A stretch of 64,000 nt of DNA, from NCBI GenBank assembly GCA_963714205.1, contig CAVQNQ010000002.1:682001-746000 (forward strand), given 5' to 3'. The position numbers and the translations under genes were made by a program. This DNA is from CAVQNQ01 sp963714205 (lineage in GTDB: Bacteria > Acidobacteriota > Terriglobia > Bryobacterales > Bryobacteraceae). The notes beneath the pieces were generated by a model. That model saw only the letters and a list, made by a program, of their open reading frames with translations, was not told the DNA's origin and did no database searches. Shown piece after piece: positions 1-8,186 of this stretch (its first letter is position 1; every line of letters starts with the position of its first letter).

Positions 1-318
1 CAACTTCACCACTCGAGTTTTACTTCAGGCAAGAAGGTGAAGTGCGCTGGCTTTATTGGTGTGAAACAAGGAAAGGTAGTGAGCGTCAACAATGACTCGG
101 GCCATTACAAGCCGCCTCCCGCTTACCTGCGTGAATTCGTGTGTCACCTGCACAACCAAGGCGTCCTCGAGCAGCATGCGACATTTGACCTGGCCGGTCT
201 TAAGAAAGGCCTGAGCTGGCAGGAACTTCTGACCTGGAAACCGGAGCTTCCGGATCACAAACCGCTGACACCGCTGAAACCGCCCCGACCGGCTAATCGG
301 TCGTGGAAGCAGGTATAA
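1..318 (+). CDS. C-terminal end of a protein with a HSSF...SGHY motif (5' partial)
   Basis: The frame is open from the first base of the window to a TAA at 316-318, so this is the last 105 codons of a longer protein. Near its visible start it reads HHSSF, then an AG-x(2)-GVKQGK stretch and NNDSGHYKPP. This HSSF...G...SGHY(K/R)P pattern recurs at the C-terminus of uncharacterised bacterial proteins, some next to secreted toxins, and in plant calmodulin-binding IQM proteins; I recall the pattern but cannot name its function. The tail is proline-rich. It lies 57 bases upstream of another unusual gene and close to a T6SS locus, so a cargo or effector-related role is possible but is inference. A GTG at 37 could be misread as a start; the conserved motif begins upstream of it, so the gene truly extends leftward. 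Confidence 0.6.
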   Translation, partial: QLHHSSFTSGKKVKCAGFIGVKQGKVVSVNNDSGHYKPPPAYLREFVCHLHNQGVLEQHATFDLAGLKKGLSWQELLTWKPELPDHKPLTPLKPPRPANRSWKQV

Positions 319-375
319 TCGTTCGTGGCCCGGTAACCGGATCCGATTGTCCGGCCGCTCGCCTACGGAGCCGTT

Positions 376-1395
376 ATGTTCGGAAAGTCGTGGAAAACCC
401 GACTCACAGAGTGCTACACCTATATCGCCGGACTGCACCTGTCGGAAGAGAAGCTTGAGAACCTGCGCAACGCAGTAAACCGCCACACTTCATACACCCC
501 GGAGGAGATCAGCAAGGCGATCTCCCTGCCGAGCATACCCCCGAACTCGACCAAGCAACTGCGCACCGCCATCCGCTCCCTGTTGCTGGTGAAGATCGCG
601 CTCGATGGAACCTCCATAGCCCAGGCAGCCGTTCTGCGCGGATCTTTCACCGCCTGGGCGGAGAGCCGCCTCGATGCGGAAATCAAGACGATCATGCTCC
701 GGCAGGCGCTCGGCATTCTTTCCAAGCCGCCCTCCGGCAACGTGGACTCGATCGCGCCGGTGAGTTACGGCATCTCGCTCGCGACCGTCAAACAAAAAGG
801 GCAGTCTCTCACTGCACCCCTTTCGACGACGGCCCCGGTGATGCGCCCCGACATTGACCAGGATCTCACGTCCGTCCAGACACAGACGTTCGGCACGAAG
901 TTACAGGCATTCGATCTGATCTCGCGCCTGAACATCGTCCTTTCCGGGCACGGTTCCTGGAAGCAGTTCGATCCCGTGCCGGCGCTCGGTCCGCATGTAA
1001 CACAGAACGACGGCTGGCTCTTTGTCAAACTGAAGCCACTTCAGGAAATTCGCTTTTACATCAATCACTACTATCCATTGGGCAATGACGTAGGCAAGCG
1101 GATCGATCACAACGAAAATGTTGTGCCGGTTGAGGTAATCGCTGGGGATTCCAAGGTCTTTAACTACACCCTCCACCCTAAACACTCGCTACACCTCGGC
1201 AATCACTCGGCGTATGACCGCACGTTCGTCACGGTCCAGAGCGACACGTTACTGAGCCATTTCATCAACCAGAAGGGGTACGAGTCGGCGGTATTTCACT
1301 GGGCGGCCTGCCGGGTCGTCTTCGACAAGACCAACGCTCCGTGGGATCCGGTGGCCAATCGCTGGAAGACCTGGAACGGCACCCGGTGGGTATAA
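376..1395 (+). CDS. Uncharacterised 339-aa protein, resembles Stv putative-adhesin domain in its C-terminal half
   Basis: ATG at 376 with GGAG about 8 bases upstream. The first 150 residues are mostly helical with no recognised family. From about residue 190 it reads LSGHGSW, then a strand-rich segment ending in a second conserved-looking HWAACRVV block. LSGHG followed by a short beta domain and a late Cys-Arg is reminiscent of the Stv putative-adhesin domain described in polymorphic toxin loci; this is recall-based. No signal peptide or membrane segment is visible. It follows the partial SGHY-motif gene in the same direction and is convergent with the kinase gene (15 bases between stops), so the two may be one transcription unit at the edge of the T6SS locus. 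Possible roles are cargo, immunity or adhesin-like protein; none is shown. Confidence 0.55.
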   Translation: MFGKSWKTRLTECYTYIAGLHLSEEKLENLRNAVNRHTSYTPEEISKAISLPSIPPNSTKQLRTAIRSLLLVKIALDGTSIAQAAVLRGSFTAWAESRLDAEIKTIMLRQALGILSKPPSGNVDSIAPVSYGISLATVKQKGQSLTAPLSTTAPVMRPDIDQDLTSVQTQTFGTKLQAFDLISRLNIVLSGHGSWKQFDPVPALGPHVTQNDGWLFVKLKPLQEIRFYINHYYPLGNDVGKRIDHNENVVPVEVIAGDSKVFNYTLHPKHSLHLGNHSAYDRTFVTVQSDTLLSHFINQKGYESAVFHWAACRVVFDKTNAPWDPVANRWKTWNGTRWV

Positions 1396-1410
1396 CCGGA
1401 TCGCCACGCT

Positions 1411-4400
1411 TTACTGCCGCTTCTGCTCCGTGAACGTGAAATTCGCCAGCCACATCTGCGCGTCGCCGGGGAAGTAAAAGCCGAAACGCCCGTCCGTGAA
1501 AGCCGGCGACGGCCGCTTCCAGTCATTTAACTCCATGCTGCCGTCATCCGTCAGAAGAACAACGGCCAGGTGATCCAGATCGACCGTCATTCTGACCCTG
1601 AACACGTCCGATTTGACGGAGAACTTCTTCTTCTCCATGTGCATGGCCCTCTTCCCGTCGCGATACTCCGAGACATTATAGGACTGGCGCTCCAGTTCGA
1701 AAACGATATAGTTGCGTTCGTCCATATAGCGCGCCAGCCAGCGCACCTTGGGGCCGGAGAAGGTCGACCCTTTGGCACGCAGAGTGAAATCATAGGTTCC
1801 CGGGACGGGAGTGACCTTGTACAGCACAAAATTGCCTCCCTGCCGCGTGAACCAATCGCCGTCCTTCGACCAAGACTTGTCCCAATCGGCGTCGTTCATG
1901 GAATGAACCACCGGTTGCGGCACCACCTTCCGGGTAATGACCGGCGCCAGATTCAGGTTCGCGTTCTGGGTCCCGCCGCCTTCCACGGCGACCGAGACGG
2001 ACTGTTCGAGATAGCCGGCCGCGCGGGCCGTAAATACATAATTGCCTTCGGGGAGCTGCAGCTCGCCGGGAGACGCCGCGTGGGTTTCACCGTTCCGGCT
2101 ATAGGTAACTTGCGCCGATGCCGGAGAAACCGCGAGGCGCACACTGCCGAGCAGCGTGCGCGAGGCCTTCACCTGTTCGGGAACGGCCGGGCGTGCGACT
2201 AGCAGGAAGGCCACCTTGGCCTGCTTGCCCTTCTCCACGGTGACGCTTCGCCCCGGAGCGTCCAGAAACCCATCCTTCTTAACGCGGATCTCATGGGGGC
2301 CGGGTTCGGCGCTGAACTGGAGCGCTCCGCCGGCGGTCAGGCCCTTTTCGGCGCCGTCCAGCAGCACGTGCACGCCATCCGCTCCGGTCGCTTCGACGAA
2401 GACCGTGCCGGCGCTGACGATCGAGATCACAAATGCGCCGATCGAGGGCAGCGGTCCGTTCTCCAGGGAACCGTACCAGATCTTATCGCCACCCCCCACC
2501 GTCAGCTCGTGAGATCCGGGGGCGAGGCCGTTCAGCTCCAGCCCGTTGGCATTCAGTTGCCCCGCGTCCCGGTCGCCCACGCGCACCGGCGCGTTCTCGA
2601 AGCTGGAGTGGACCAGCGCCTTGTCTTTCCAGGCGCTGGTGATCACCGCGTCGAGGTCTCCCGATACCTCGGGCTTCTCGATGCGCGGCAGCGCGCCGGG
2701 CTCGGTCTCGAAAGCGAAGGACGCGCGCCGGGCCCCAATCCTCAGCGCCAGCGTGTGCCTGCCGGGAGCCACATCCACCATCACCTGCCCACTCGGCGGC
2801 ACGTCGGCCGAGGTTCCTCCATCCAAGGAGTACCGGGCGCCCTTCAACATGCTGGTGATTCTCAGTTGTTGCGGAAGGGGTTGCAGGTTGACCCGAAAGG
2901 GTGGCAGGACTTGACCCGCTTTGAGCGCCACGGGCACTACCTCTGGACCGTATCCGTCCAGGACCGCCAGCACGCGGTAGTTTCCGAGCGGAAGCTGGAT
3001 GCGCGATCCCGCCGTGCCGATCGGTTTCCCGTTGACCTGCAAACTGGCGCCCGGAGGAGTGGTCTCGACCACCAACGCAGCCATTTGCCCCGGCTTCCGA
3101 CCGGGCCCGCCCTTCAGCCAGAGCGCCAGCACGACTCCGGCGCACACGAGCACCAGAACCACGCCGGCCGCGATGGCCGCTATGCGCTTGGGAACCAGAG
3201 TGCGCGCGGCCGGCGGAGGAGGAGGCGCAACCGGCGCGGGAGGGGCCGCCGCGGGCAGTCCCATGCTCTCAAGCGCGGCCTTCACGGTCGCGGCAGAGAG
3301 GATTTGCGTCGCACCCATCTCGAGCTGAGCCGCCGGGGAAGGAAAACGAGGAGGTGGAGCCGGCGCGGGAGCCTTTGGGGACGGGGCCGTTACGACCGGC
3401 TCGGGCGGAACCGCGGGAGCCGTGGGCGGAGGAGCCGCAGCCGCCGGAGGAGGAACCGCAGCGGCCGGCGCCGCCGGAGCCTCCGGCTGCGATTTGGTTT
3501 GCGTCGCTGTTCCGGCATCGGGGGCCGGCTTAGCCGGCACGGCGGGAGGCTGTGACTTGGTGGCCGTGCGCAGCTTCTGTTCCACCCCCTCGATGACCGT
3601 CTGAAACTCCCGGTCTCCGGGGTAGTGACCGGCAATGAGGCTCATCAGCTCGACAATCGACTGTATGTCGGCTGCCTCGTGGACAAAGCCCACGCCCGCG
3701 GCCAGCCCGCGGATCTGTTCCAGGTCGCGATGCCGGTCGGACTCCTTCGCCTTGCTCTCCAGGCTGGGCCGAAGCTGGAGCAGGCGGGGCTCGTTGGGAT
3801 AAAAGGATAGGGCCTGTTCCAGTTCGGCCAGGGCGTTCTTGGCCTCGCCGCTGGCCTGGTGCTGCCGGACCCGCGAGATGGCCTGGTTGAGGAAGTCCTC
3901 TCGCCTCAGGTCTTCGAGCAGCAACCCGACGCCTTTGGCGCCCGCATGAGCCGGATTGAGGCTGAGGCCGCGTTGTACCAGGCCTTCGGCGGCGCGCCAA
4001 TCGGTCTCCACCAGCCTCTGCGCCCTCGCGACCAGCCGGTTCACGAGGCTGGCGCGTATGGCGTCGTTATGCTTATCCAAATCATAGGAGCGCTGGAGGG
4101 TTTCCAGACCTTCATCAAACTCCCCGCGATCAAAAAGACGCTCGCCTTCGGCGTGCAGACGCCTGGCCTCCGCGCAGCGCTCCTGGCCCTGCAGGGCGAG
4201 TTGCTCGAGCGGCTCCAACTCACCGTCGCCGGGAAACTCCTGCCGGGCACTGCGGGCCGTTTCCAGCGCGCGCTCGTAGTCTCCGGCCTCCAGGTGCGCG
4301 TCGATCTGCTGCGTCCACCGGCCTTTGCTTTCGGTTCGCGCCTGTTGATCGCGGCGCTTGCCGACCCGCTCGATTTCAAATAGCAGGCCGGGGTACCGCG

Positions 4401-6306
4401 TGTGAATCGTGCGCAGGATCTCCCACTGGCCGAGCGCCTCGGTAAACTGCCCGCGTTCTTCGTGGTAGCGCGCCTTGGCGACAATGCCGTTGACCAGGTC
4501 GAGACGCTCGCGGATGATTCGCAACAGGCGTTCAAAATGCGGCTCGCCCGGGAACCGGTCGAGCGCTTCCGTGATGATGCCGACCTTGCGTTCCAGATCG
4601 GTCTCGCCTTCCACCCGGCGGTCTACCTCGGCGATGTAGGTGGAAAGCTGCAGCCGCTGCTGCTCCTGCGCGTCGAACTTCAAGCTCTGAAACAGGGCGT
4701 GGCCGGGATACTTCTGCAAATACTCGTCGCAGATCGCCAGAGTCCGGGCGATATTCTGGTCGGCCAGGCACCGGCGCGCCTCGGCGTAGGAGTTTTGGAT
4801 GGCGTCGTGATCCGAGCGGACCTGGTTGAACAGGTTCTGATAGGCGTTTCCGCGATCCTGCTGCGTGCTGTCGGGAGCGCGGCGCTCCATCTCCAGCACC
4901 CGCTCGAGCTTAGTGAGCGCTCCGCTTACATCCCCTCTCTGATAAGATTCCACGGCGAGCTGGTAAAGTTGCTCCTTTTCCTGGCGCAGCCGCAGGTATT
5001 CCTGCTCCTTGCGGCGCACGTCCGACAGCAGGCCGGAGGCGCGCGTATCCTGCGGCCGGATCTGGAGCACGTTTTGGAGCGCCTCGCGAGCGTGGGAGAA
5101 AGCGTTGTTGTCGATGTGCTGGCGGGCCAGCCGGAACCAGCCCTCAATCTGCCCCTCGCTCCGCGCGCTCTCGATTCTGGCCTTCAGGCTGAGCGCTTCC
5201 GCGTTATCCGGCTCCAGGGAGAGAATCTCCTGGACCTTCTGGAGTGCGAGCGGGTACTCTTCACCTTCGATGCGGCTGCGCGCGCTCTCCACCAGTTGCC
5301 GGATGCGCTTCTGCCGGACGGCGATATCGATCTGGCGGTGCAATAAAGCCAGGTCCGGATCCAGGTGGCCTTCGGCTTCCAGCTCTCCCACGATCTCCAT
5401 GGCGAACTGGTCGTCGCCCTGCTCGAACGCCGCCTTGGCGCGCTGGATGCGCGGGCGGATGCGCGCGCTGTCGAAGAATTCGATGGCCTCGCCGCGATGG
5501 GCCTTCTCCAGACAGTCGCCGAACTCGCGGGCCGTCGAGAAGCGGTGCCAGGGTTGCTTCGCCAGCGACTTGTGAAGCACCCGGCTGAGAGCCTGATTGA
5601 CGGACGTATCCAGGTCCGAAGCCGGCGGGGGGCTTTCGTGCAGAATGGCCTCGACGATTTCCCTCTCCGTGGGGCGATCGAAGGGGCGCCGGCGTGTAAA
5701 CAGCTCGTACGCCACCACGCCTAGGGCGAAAATGTCGGACAGCGCGGATGGCGGCTTACCCTCGATCAGCTCAGGCGCCATGTAGAGCAAAGTCCCCTTT
5801 TGCCCGGTGGCGCCGGCGCTCAAAATGTGAGCGATGCCGAAATCGATAATCTCCGCGGAAAAGTCCGGCATCACGAAAATATTTCCGGGCTTAATATCCC
5901 GGTGGACGAGGCCGCGTTCATGCGCGGCATGAAGTCCCCGGCAAACCTGGGAGAGAATCTCCACGCGGCGTTGCACGGTGAGCTGCGTGCCGGAGCCGCG
6001 GATCAGCTTGTCGAGGCTCATGCCCGGCAACAGCGGCATGACGAAATATGGCTTGGACTGGCCCTCCTCCTCGAATTCGCCGATGTCCAGGATCTGGACA
6101 ATGTTGGGATGATTGAGGGCCACCAGCACCTCGCACTCGCGGTAGAAGAGCTGGAGTTCCATGGGATCCGGAGCTTCACGCAAAGTCTTGAGCGCGACGT
6201 CGCACTTGAGGACTCCATCGTAGGCGCGGTAAACCACGCCCATCCCGCCCTTCCCCAGGGTTTCCTTGAGTTCGTAGCGGCCCTTCAGCTTCTGCGTGTT
6301 GGCCAT
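1411..6306 (-). CDS. Membrane-anchored Ser/Thr protein kinase with TPR-like, PEGA and lectin-like regions
   Basis: 1631 aa. The N-terminal Hanks-type kinase (about residues 10-265) has the glycine loop GKGGMGVVY (18-26), VALK with Lys40, HRDIKPGN with Asp137, DFG at 155-157 and a GT-x(4)-APE activation segment, so it looks catalytically complete. Residues about 300-900 are charged helical repeats of TPR type. A Pro/Ala-rich linker leads to one hydrophobic segment near residues 1040-1062, then a PEGA-like domain (TTPPGASLQVNG) and further beta repeats. The last 190 residues look like a concanavalin/LamG-type sandwich. The kinase would be cytoplasmic and the PEGA/lectin part outside the membrane. 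It is divergent from the T6SS accessory block, which recalls kinase control of T6SS by PpkA in Pseudomonas, but this architecture differs and the link is inferred from position. Confidence 0.9.
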   Translation of the reverse strand: MANTQKLKGRYELKETLGKGGMGVVYRAYDGVLKCDVALKTLREAPDPMELQLFYRECEVLVALNHPNIVQILDIGEFEEEGQSKPYFVMPLLPGMSLDKLIRGSGTQLTVQRRVEILSQVCRGLHAAHERGLVHRDIKPGNIFVMPDFSAEIIDFGIAHILSAGATGQKGTLLYMAPELIEGKPPSALSDIFALGVVAYELFTRRRPFDRPTEREIVEAILHESPPPASDLDTSVNQALSRVLHKSLAKQPWHRFSTAREFGDCLEKAHRGEAIEFFDSARIRPRIQRAKAAFEQGDDQFAMEIVGELEAEGHLDPDLALLHRQIDIAVRQKRIRQLVESARSRIEGEEYPLALQKVQEILSLEPDNAEALSLKARIESARSEGQIEGWFRLARQHIDNNAFSHAREALQNVLQIRPQDTRASGLLSDVRRKEQEYLRLRQEKEQLYQLAVESYQRGDVSGALTKLERVLEMERRAPDSTQQDRGNAYQNLFNQVRSDHDAIQNSYAEARRCLADQNIARTLAICDEYLQKYPGHALFQSLKFDAQEQQRLQLSTYIAEVDRRVEGETDLERKVGIITEALDRFPGEPHFERLLRIIRERLDLVNGIVAKARYHEERGQFTEALGQWEILRTIHTRYPGLLFEIERVGKRRDQQARTESKGRWTQQIDAHLEAGDYERALETARSARQEFPGDGELEPLEQLALQGQERCAEARRLHAEGERLFDRGEFDEGLETLQRSYDLDKHNDAIRASLVNRLVARAQRLVETDWRAAEGLVQRGLSLNPAHAGAKGVGLLLEDLRREDFLNQAISRVRQHQASGEAKNALAELEQALSFYPNEPRLLQLRPSLESKAKESDRHRDLEQIRGLAAGVGFVHEAADIQSIVELMSLIAGHYPGDREFQTVIEGVEQKLRTATKSQPPAVPAKPAPDAGTATQTKSQPEAPAAPAAAVPPPAAAAPPPTAPAVPPEPVVTAPSPKAPAPAPPPRFPSPAAQLEMGATQILSAATVKAALESMGLPAAAPPAPVAPPPPPAARTLVPKRIAAIAAGVVLVLVCAGVVLALWLKGGPGRKPGQMAALVVETTPPGASLQVNGKPIGTAGSRIQLPLGNYRVLAVLDGYGPEVVPVALKAGQVLPPFRVNLQPLPQQLRITSMLKGARYSLDGGTSADVPPSGQVMVDVAPGRHTLALRIGARRASFAFETEPGALPRIEKPEVSGDLDAVITSAWKDKALVHSSFENAPVRVGDRDAGQLNANGLELNGLAPGSHELTVGGGDKIWYGSLENGPLPSIGAFVISIVSAGTVFVEATGADGVHVLLDGAEKGLTAGGALQFSAEPGPHEIRVKKDGFLDAPGRSVTVEKGKQAKVAFLLVARPAVPEQVKASRTLLGSVRLAVSPASAQVTYSRNGETHAASPGELQLPEGNYVFTARAAGYLEQSVSVAVEGGGTQNANLNLAPVITRKVVPQPVVHSMNDADWDKSWSKDGDWFTRQGGNFVLYKVTPVPGTYDFTLRAKGSTFSGPKVRWLARYMDERNYIVFELERQSYNVSEYRDGKRAMHMEKKKFSVKSDVFRVRMTVDLDHLAVVLLTDDGSMELNDWKRPSPAFTDGRFGFYFPGDAQMWLANFTFTEQKRQ

Positions 6307-6320
6307 AGGGTTTGCCCTAT
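6305..6320 (-). promoter_or_regulatory. Start-codon hairpin of the kinase gene
   Basis: ATAGGG and CCCTAT form a perfect 6-bp stem with a 4-base loop. Read on the minus strand, the 5' arm holds the AGGG that would serve as ribosome-binding site and the 3' arm includes the first two bases of the ATG. Folding would hide both. An AT-rich stretch next to it (6318-6327) is a possible -10 region for either direction of this 100-base divergent intergenic space. Regulation of translation is inference. Confidence 0.4.
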
Positions 6321-6406
6321 ATTATGCACCTATCGCGATCCGAAGCGATGGCATAGAATTTTGGCTGGATTTCGCGCTGGATTGAGTTACGCTTAGACGG
6401 ATAGGT

Positions 6407-7834
6407 ATGCCGCCAATGCCAGCGTCTTCATGGGCCGACGTCGCGCTGGACGCCGCTCCAGAGAGCCATCTCGCACCGGTAGCCCAGGGATCGGAAGTGC
6501 CCATGCGTATCGCCATCCTGGGCGATTTCGGCGGAAGCGCCAACGGTGGAATCGGGGGAATCCGCCCGCCCGTCGAAGTGGACCGCGACAACTTCGACGC
6601 GGTCATGGCCCAATGGCGAGTGGAGGCCCGTATCCCGGTAGCGGGAGCCATTCGCTTCCGGGACTTGGACGGCTTCCACCCGGACCTCCTGTATACCACG
6701 CTGGACATGTTCGCGGGCCTTCGGGAAGCCGCCGGCGCCGCATCGGGGCCCCCGCCATCCGCGCCCCCGTCGGAACGGGCTTCCGAGCCTCCCAGCCTCG
6801 GACTCAACGGCCTGCTCGACCAGGCCATCGAGGAGACCGCCGGGCGGGCCGAAAACCGCCGCCCCGAAGTGACGGACGATTTCCAGCTTTGGTTGAGGGA
6901 ACGAGTGGCCCCGCACCTGCAACCCGCCGAAGAACCGGCCGCCGCCGCCCGCCGTGCGCTCATCGAGCAGGCCGCTTCCATCCAGATGCGGGCGTTACTG
7001 CATTTCCCGGAGTTTCAGGCGCTGGAAGCCGCCTGGCGGTCGCTGCTCTTCCTGGTGCGGCGGATCGACACCGGCGAGACTCTCAGGCTGTACCTGATCG
7101 ATGTTTCGAAGGATGAGCTGGCCGGCGACCTCGGCCGGTCCGCCGATTGGCGGGAGTCCGTCATCGGTCAAACATTGTTGGAATCGGCCGGAGCGGTAGG
7201 CGGCGATCCCTGGTCCCTACTAACCGGCAACTATAGGTTTGGCCCCTCGGCGGACGACTTGGACCTGCTGGCCCGGCTGGGGACCATGGCCGCATCCCTG
7301 GGCGCGCCGTGGCTGGCCGGAGCGGATCCCGTTCTGAGACGGGAGCCGGTTGCTCCCGGCTGGGCGGCGTTGCGGCGCAATGCCGTGGCGCGGTGGATCG
7401 GATTGGCTTGGCCGCGCTTCCTCTTGAGACTGCCCTATGGGAAGGATACGGATGCTTGCGAGCGCTTCGCGTTCGAGGAGATGCCGGACCCTCCCGAGCA
7501 TGAGCGCTACCTGTGGGGAAATCCGGCCTTCGCCTGCACGGTGCTCCTGGCTCAGTCGTTCGCGGAGCGCGGCTGGCAGTTCCGGCCGGGTATGCACTTG
7601 AACCTCGGAGGTTTGCCCTTCGACGTTCGCACGTGCGAGGGCGAAAAGCGCGCCCAGCCTTGCGCCGAGTTTTACATGTCCGAGGTCTCCGCGGAGAGCA
7701 TCCTGGAATCGGGCATCATGCCGCTGGCCTCCCTGAAGGAGACCGATGAGGTGCGGCTGGTGCGGTTCCAGTCGATCGCCTCTCCCCCGGCGGCCCTGGC
7801 CGGGCGATGGGGCCCCGGCGCCACCACGGCATGA
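6407..7834 (+). CDS. TssB-TssC fusion, divergent T6SS sheath-like protein lacking the TssC C-terminal part
   Basis: 475 aa. From residue 33 it reads MRIAILGDFGG, matching the start of the TssB fold (VPF-V-GVFGDFTG in the canonical TssB nearby), followed by an ...VDRDNFDAVMA block equivalent to INPDNFDAVLA. After a Pro/Ser-rich linker (about 113-130), residues 185-475 align with TssC: HFPEFQALEAAWRSL, RLPYGKDTDACERF and YLWGNPAFA correspond to HPAFQKLEGTWRGL, REPYGKATRPIEEF and YLWGNAAWA of TssC at 10361. It ends about where TssC reaches its FFSVQS region, so roughly the last 125 residues of TssC, including its C-terminal sheath domain, are missing. It is first in a block with PAAR and methyltransferase genes. 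It may be a sheath cap, adaptor or alternative sheath subunit; this is inference. ATG 6407 is the longest plausible start; 6416 is an alternative. Confidence 0.8.
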   Translation: MPPMPASSWADVALDAAPESHLAPVAQGSEVPMRIAILGDFGGSANGGIGGIRPPVEVDRDNFDAVMAQWRVEARIPVAGAIRFRDLDGFHPDLLYTTLDMFAGLREAAGAASGPPPSAPPSERASEPPSLGLNGLLDQAIEETAGRAENRRPEVTDDFQLWLRERVAPHLQPAEEPAAAARRALIEQAASIQMRALLHFPEFQALEAAWRSLLFLVRRIDTGETLRLYLIDVSKDELAGDLGRSADWRESVIGQTLLESAGAVGGDPWSLLTGNYRFGPSADDLDLLARLGTMAASLGAPWLAGADPVLRREPVAPGWAALRRNAVARWIGLAWPRFLLRLPYGKDTDACERFAFEEMPDPPEHERYLWGNPAFACTVLLAQSFAERGWQFRPGMHLNLGGLPFDVRTCEGEKRAQPCAEFYMSEVSAESILESGIMPLASLKETDEVRLVRFQSIASPPAALAGRWGPGATTA

Positions 7835-7877
7835 GATTTGGGTTGCGCCGGCGGGGAGGGAGTGGAATACTGCCGTT

Positions 7878-8171
7878 ATGGGCCAGCCGGCCGCGCGAGT
7901 GACAGACATGCACACGTGCCCGCTCTCGACGGGCCCGGTCCCGCACGTGGGCGGCCCCATCCTTCCGCCCGGGTGCCCGACGGTGCTGATCGGCAAATTG
8001 CCGGCGGCCCGCGTAACCGATATGGCCGTTTGCGTGGGCCCTCCGGACACGATTGCGAAAGGCTCGACGACGGTCATGATCGGAAAGCTGCCCGCGGCCC
8101 GGATCGGAGACCAGACGGCCCACGGCGGCGTGATCGTGGTCGGCTTGCCCACCGTGCTGATCGGCGGCTAG
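7878..8171 (+). CDS. PAAR-family T6SS spike-tip protein
   Basis: 97 aa. The start ATG at 7878 gives MGQPAARVTDMHTCP, the usual beginning of PAAR proteins; longer readings in this frame overlap the upstream gene and are not credible. Three near-repeats of the type (I/L)GKLPAARVTD occur, with His and Cys residues placed as in the metal-binding tip of PAAR proteins (DMHTCP near the N-terminus, DQTAHGG near the C-terminus). PAAR proteins sharpen the VgrG spike and carry effectors. There is no C-terminal toxin extension, so cargo would have to bind non-covalently. The gene lies 43 bases after the sheath-like fusion gene and 15 before the methyltransferase gene, apparently in one transcription unit. 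Confidence 0.92.
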   Translation: MGQPAARVTDMHTCPLSTGPVPHVGGPILPPGCPTVLIGKLPAARVTDMAVCVGPPDTIAKGSTTVMIGKLPAARIGDQTAHGGVIVVGLPTVLIGG

Positions 8172-8186
8172 TTCCCAACCACTTCT

